NCBI GenBank assembly: GCA_027922465.2
Contig: BQMF02000226.1
Location: 1-64,000 of the forward strand
DNA from: Turritopsis dohrnii
Lineage: Eukaryota; Cnidaria; Hydrozoa; Anthoathecata; Oceaniidae
Reading direction: 5' to 3'
DNA: 64,000 nt
Positions 61,052 to 64,000 of the stretch are shown here, piece by piece; the first letter of the stretch is position 1, and each line of letters begins with the position of its first letter. The notes under the pieces were generated by a model. That model worked only from the letters and a program-made list of their open reading frames with translations. It was not told where the DNA came from and searched no databases. The position numbers and the translations under genes are program-made.

Positions 61052-64000
61052 ATGGCAGACAAAAAGAAAATGGAGGCATTTTTTGATACTCAACTTATTG
61101 ATGATGAAAAAACTATAACAGAACATACTTGTGATTCAGACATTAGCAATAAAGATGAAAGACCAAAACTCTCAAAGAAAGAAAGCTTAAAAGAATTTCT
61201 TGTAATGAAAAGCAACGAAGGTGACATTAGTCTGGCAGATATGGAATTAGATGATATCATTGATAAAGATGATGCTGACCTCTCAGATGATGAGAGAATG
61301 TTGCTTTACGACAAGGGAATCAGCTTTAAACGACTTGGTAGTATGAATCATGCACTGTTATGTTTCCTTGGTTGTTTAAAGGGTTTGCAACCAACTTCTA
61401 AATCCAAATTCATTATGCTGCCACAGTGCTTAACACACATATCAGAAATTTATGCCAGTGCTGGAGATTATCAAAAAGCAGTGGAATTTATGCAAGGTAC
61501 GAAGCTGTATTATGAAACTGCAATTATTGAAGCTGGCATACATGTTGACCAATTCAAAAAAGAGACTGGGACAGAGTATAATCCATTAGATCTTGATCCA
61601 TGTCTGGATGAAGCAAGGCGTGCAAATGAATATGAACGTTTGTCTAATTCATGCTTAGAGCAACGTAAGTTCCAGCTAGCTCTAGAGTATTGCGGGAAGG
61701 CTGTTAAACTCCGTCAAAAAGTTTATGGTGATGATCACCCTATAACTGTAAAGACATTAGATCTGTTTACATTGATTTATGCCGAAATGGGAAAAAGTCA
61801 ATATTCAGAGGCTATGAATAAATACAGCAGCATGACAAATGGTAGCAGCCCACAAAAGGATGTGGTTACAAAAAGTGATGAAAAAAATGAAGAAATAACA
61901 GCTTCATCAATCGAAGAATCAATTGATGTAATTAAAATACTTTTAATGTCTTTGATACCTGATTTTCTATATTTTCTGTATTCTATTTCAACAAAGCTTT
62001 TCGTTCTACAAAACCATCATCAGGTAGCATCATCAGATACCTGATGATGTTCTTAGAGAACAAAAAGCTTCGTTGAAATAAAATGTTTTTATAAACGAGA
62101 TTGTTTTTCATTTTTGATATATATCATGGCTGCATATTTTAATAATATACTTGATTTTCTGTTTTGGATCGATATACTTGTTTAAGCGTCAGTTTTTAAA
62201 AATGTCTTATTGTTTTTAAATTAACTATATAATATTATTGTATTGGCTAAACAGATATTTTCTTCGTTCCAATTAAAGAAGTTCATTATAATATGAATAA
62301 TAACTACTAGAATACCACAATGAATGGAGGGAAAAGTGGCAACTGTCAGTTTCGTAAAAACACTGTGTTCATGTTTGTTACTTTCTAGTATGATTATTTA
62401 TGTTTACTTTCTAGCAACAAGATTCTCCACCACTACCAGAAGATGATAGAAGCAAGGTTGCAGATCATTTGAATGAGGGGTACGGTTTTTTCAATAAAGA
62501 TTTAAGATTGAGTTAGGAGTTATCAAGCTCCTGACAAAGCAACTATTCTGATTGTTTGCATTGTTTGCAAATCTGAAACAATGAGAATTTCTTTTTCTTT
62601 TTTGTAAATACCCTTTGTTTCTGGTCAGAACTTTTTTATGGTTTTTTCAGTTTTTTCAGGAATTGTAATATTTTTCATGGGAAGAAAGTCGATGTTGCTG
62701 ATAAAACTTTTTGACCATCTGTGAAAATGTTGAAAGTTGATATAGTTATGTATTAAAAATTAATTCTCAATTCACTATTACTTTCCACAAGCTGCCAAAA
62801 TTAATTTTGTGAAAGTGAAAAAATTTTCTGACAAACCATTTTCATAATAATGCCATCAGAAAAATTATGAAATTATGTGGTCAGTTTTACATGTTCCACA
62901 CGCCAATACCAATGCTTTTCCTTGTTTTGTCGCGTTTCTGATTTCTTCTGAGAACTTCTGATTAGTAGGCCAAATATACTTTTTTTTTTTGAATCAGTGA
63001 TTTTCTGAATATTTTAATTGTGATCCTCGTCACTATCTATGAAACGATTTTTATGGAGGAATGATTTCTATATTTTTCTGATCTGTTATCACTCTGGATT
63101 ATAAAGTTGCATGATTCTATTAGTTCAAACATTCAGATATCCAACACGATTATCACAACAAGTCTATTATAAACTTAATTTCTTTGACAGAATTCTTGAG
63201 ACAGTTTTTGATTTGTACTTTATTTTGAAACATCACGAGTACGAAAAGCATGATTCATGGTTACTCTGGAGAGTGATGATCTATTGACAGCTTATGAACA
63301 TAGATTTGTCTCTTCTGTCATTCCTACATTCCACCATCTTCTACCCTCATGTTTACAACAAAAGTTGTTTTTGGTTGAACCTGCCTGATCCACAATCCAT
63401 TATCCTTCATAAGGTCAAAATTACAAAGCTTTCATCAGAATGTGATATTGCCATGCGATCTAGTGCTCAATCCCTTCTGCACAGAGGACTTAGTACCTTG
63501 TATTCTTGATGCAGTACATTAGTATTGGTATTGAATTGTCGTTACTCATTAGCAGAACCTTAAATTAGCATGCAGATTTGAACCTATGTTGCGACTGGCT
63601 TTTCCAAGAGTAGACGCTTTATTATAACTTTCTGCGTCAACATCCCAAGATTGGAATTGTAGGTGGTTCCTCGATATGTTCATTAAGAAAATGGATTCTC
63701 ATGGTAATCAAAGAGTTCTCATAAAGACCGTTGATTATAAACTTGCATTTATTTTCAGGGAGAACCTCAAAGATGAAAGTCCAGCCGGTGATGAAAGCAA
63801 ACGAGTTCGGTTCTCCAGCGAAGTGGAATCGTCAACAGATCGACAGATAACTTTTTGTCAGCTGATTGTGTTTTTTTTCATCTCTGCTTTTCTTGCAGTA
63901 TTGTTGACAATGATATGGTGTCGTGTTACAGATTCACCTTCTTGCCCATCCCAATATTATTTATACACGCAAGCAAGATATTGGTATTATTTCTACTTCA
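61052..64000 (+). CDS. Consortin-like TPR protein with C-terminal membrane anchor (3' end outside window)
   Basis: Exons: 61052-61927, 62415-62479, 63759-64000 (open at the window edge), joined in phase 0 and phase 2. An ATCTCTTTAG acceptor 5 bp before the ATG shows a 5'-UTR intron. The N-terminal ~85 residues are acidic and disordered; about 85-260 form TPR-like helices (ERMLLYDKGISFKRLGSMNH, HISEIYASAGDYQKAVEFMQ, QRKFQLALEYCGKAVKLRQK, HPITVKTLDLFTLIYAEMGK). A charged linker follows (SPPLPEDDRSK), then a single hydrophobic segment LIVFFFISAFLAVLLTMIW near the C-terminus, then LYTQARYWYYFYF. TPR helices plus one C-terminal transmembrane helix fit consortin, a trans-Golgi receptor that sorts connexins in vertebrates; the sorting cargo here is unknown. 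Reading through exon 1's weak donor (GAT|GTAATT) would end the protein at 62044. Confidence 0.65.

Overview
This is a 64 kb piece of an AT-rich, intron-rich animal genome with no prokaryotic features. The genes have many short exons with GT-AG introns. The window is full of cut-and-paste DNA transposon remnants (CACTA, hAT, TTAA-target MITEs, pogo-like fold-backs) and non-LTR retrotransposon fragments, one of which carries a 2A-like peptide. Together these suggest an early-branching metazoan, most likely a cnidarian. That assignment is inference: no marker gene in the window settles it.

Layout. 1-58: end of one coding exon of an unidentified + strand gene. 0.65-3.6 kb (-): decayed, frameshifted CACTA/EnSpm-type transposase gene. 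4.6-7.5 kb (+): six-exon protein kinase-like gene, all introns in phase 2. 8.3-9.5 kb (+): five-exon coiled-coil/basic/acidic gene (C14orf93-like, tentative) that may share the kinase gene's 5' exons. 11.8-15.4 kb (+): secreted, very acidic, granin-like 816-aa protein. 15.7-16.9 kb (-): SWSAP1-like recombination ATPase. 18.2-19.8 kb (-): TMEM205. 23.1-23.5 kb (-): small secreted Cys-containing precursor. 24-28 kb: repeats, including a short hAT copy. 28.5-30.8 kb (+): selenoprotein W/MIEN1-family gene with an in-frame TGA in a C-x-x-U motif and a C-terminal CaaX box. 32.7-55.9 kb (-): one giant gene that I resolved into 40 coding exons, all phase-consistent, encoding about 2,484 aa: ankyrin repeats + acidic tract + WGR + PARP regulatory + PARP catalytic domain with an H-Y-E triad. 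Its introns hold an intronless coiled-coil gene on the opposite strand (39.8-40.8 kb), a 2A-containing LINE remnant (42.8-43.9 kb) and several fold-back elements. 55.9-61 kb: transposon cluster. 61.05 kb to the window end (+): TPR protein with a C-terminal membrane segment, consortin-like, running off the window.

Functional themes, kept separate from evidence: two genes relate to DNA repair or recombination (SWSAP1-like and the WGR-PARP), one to thiol/selenol redox signalling at membranes (SelW/MIEN1), and three to the secretory or membrane system (granin-like protein, TMEM205, consortin-like). Nothing in the sequence shows that they act together. They look like ordinary unlinked neighbours in a eukaryotic chromosome.
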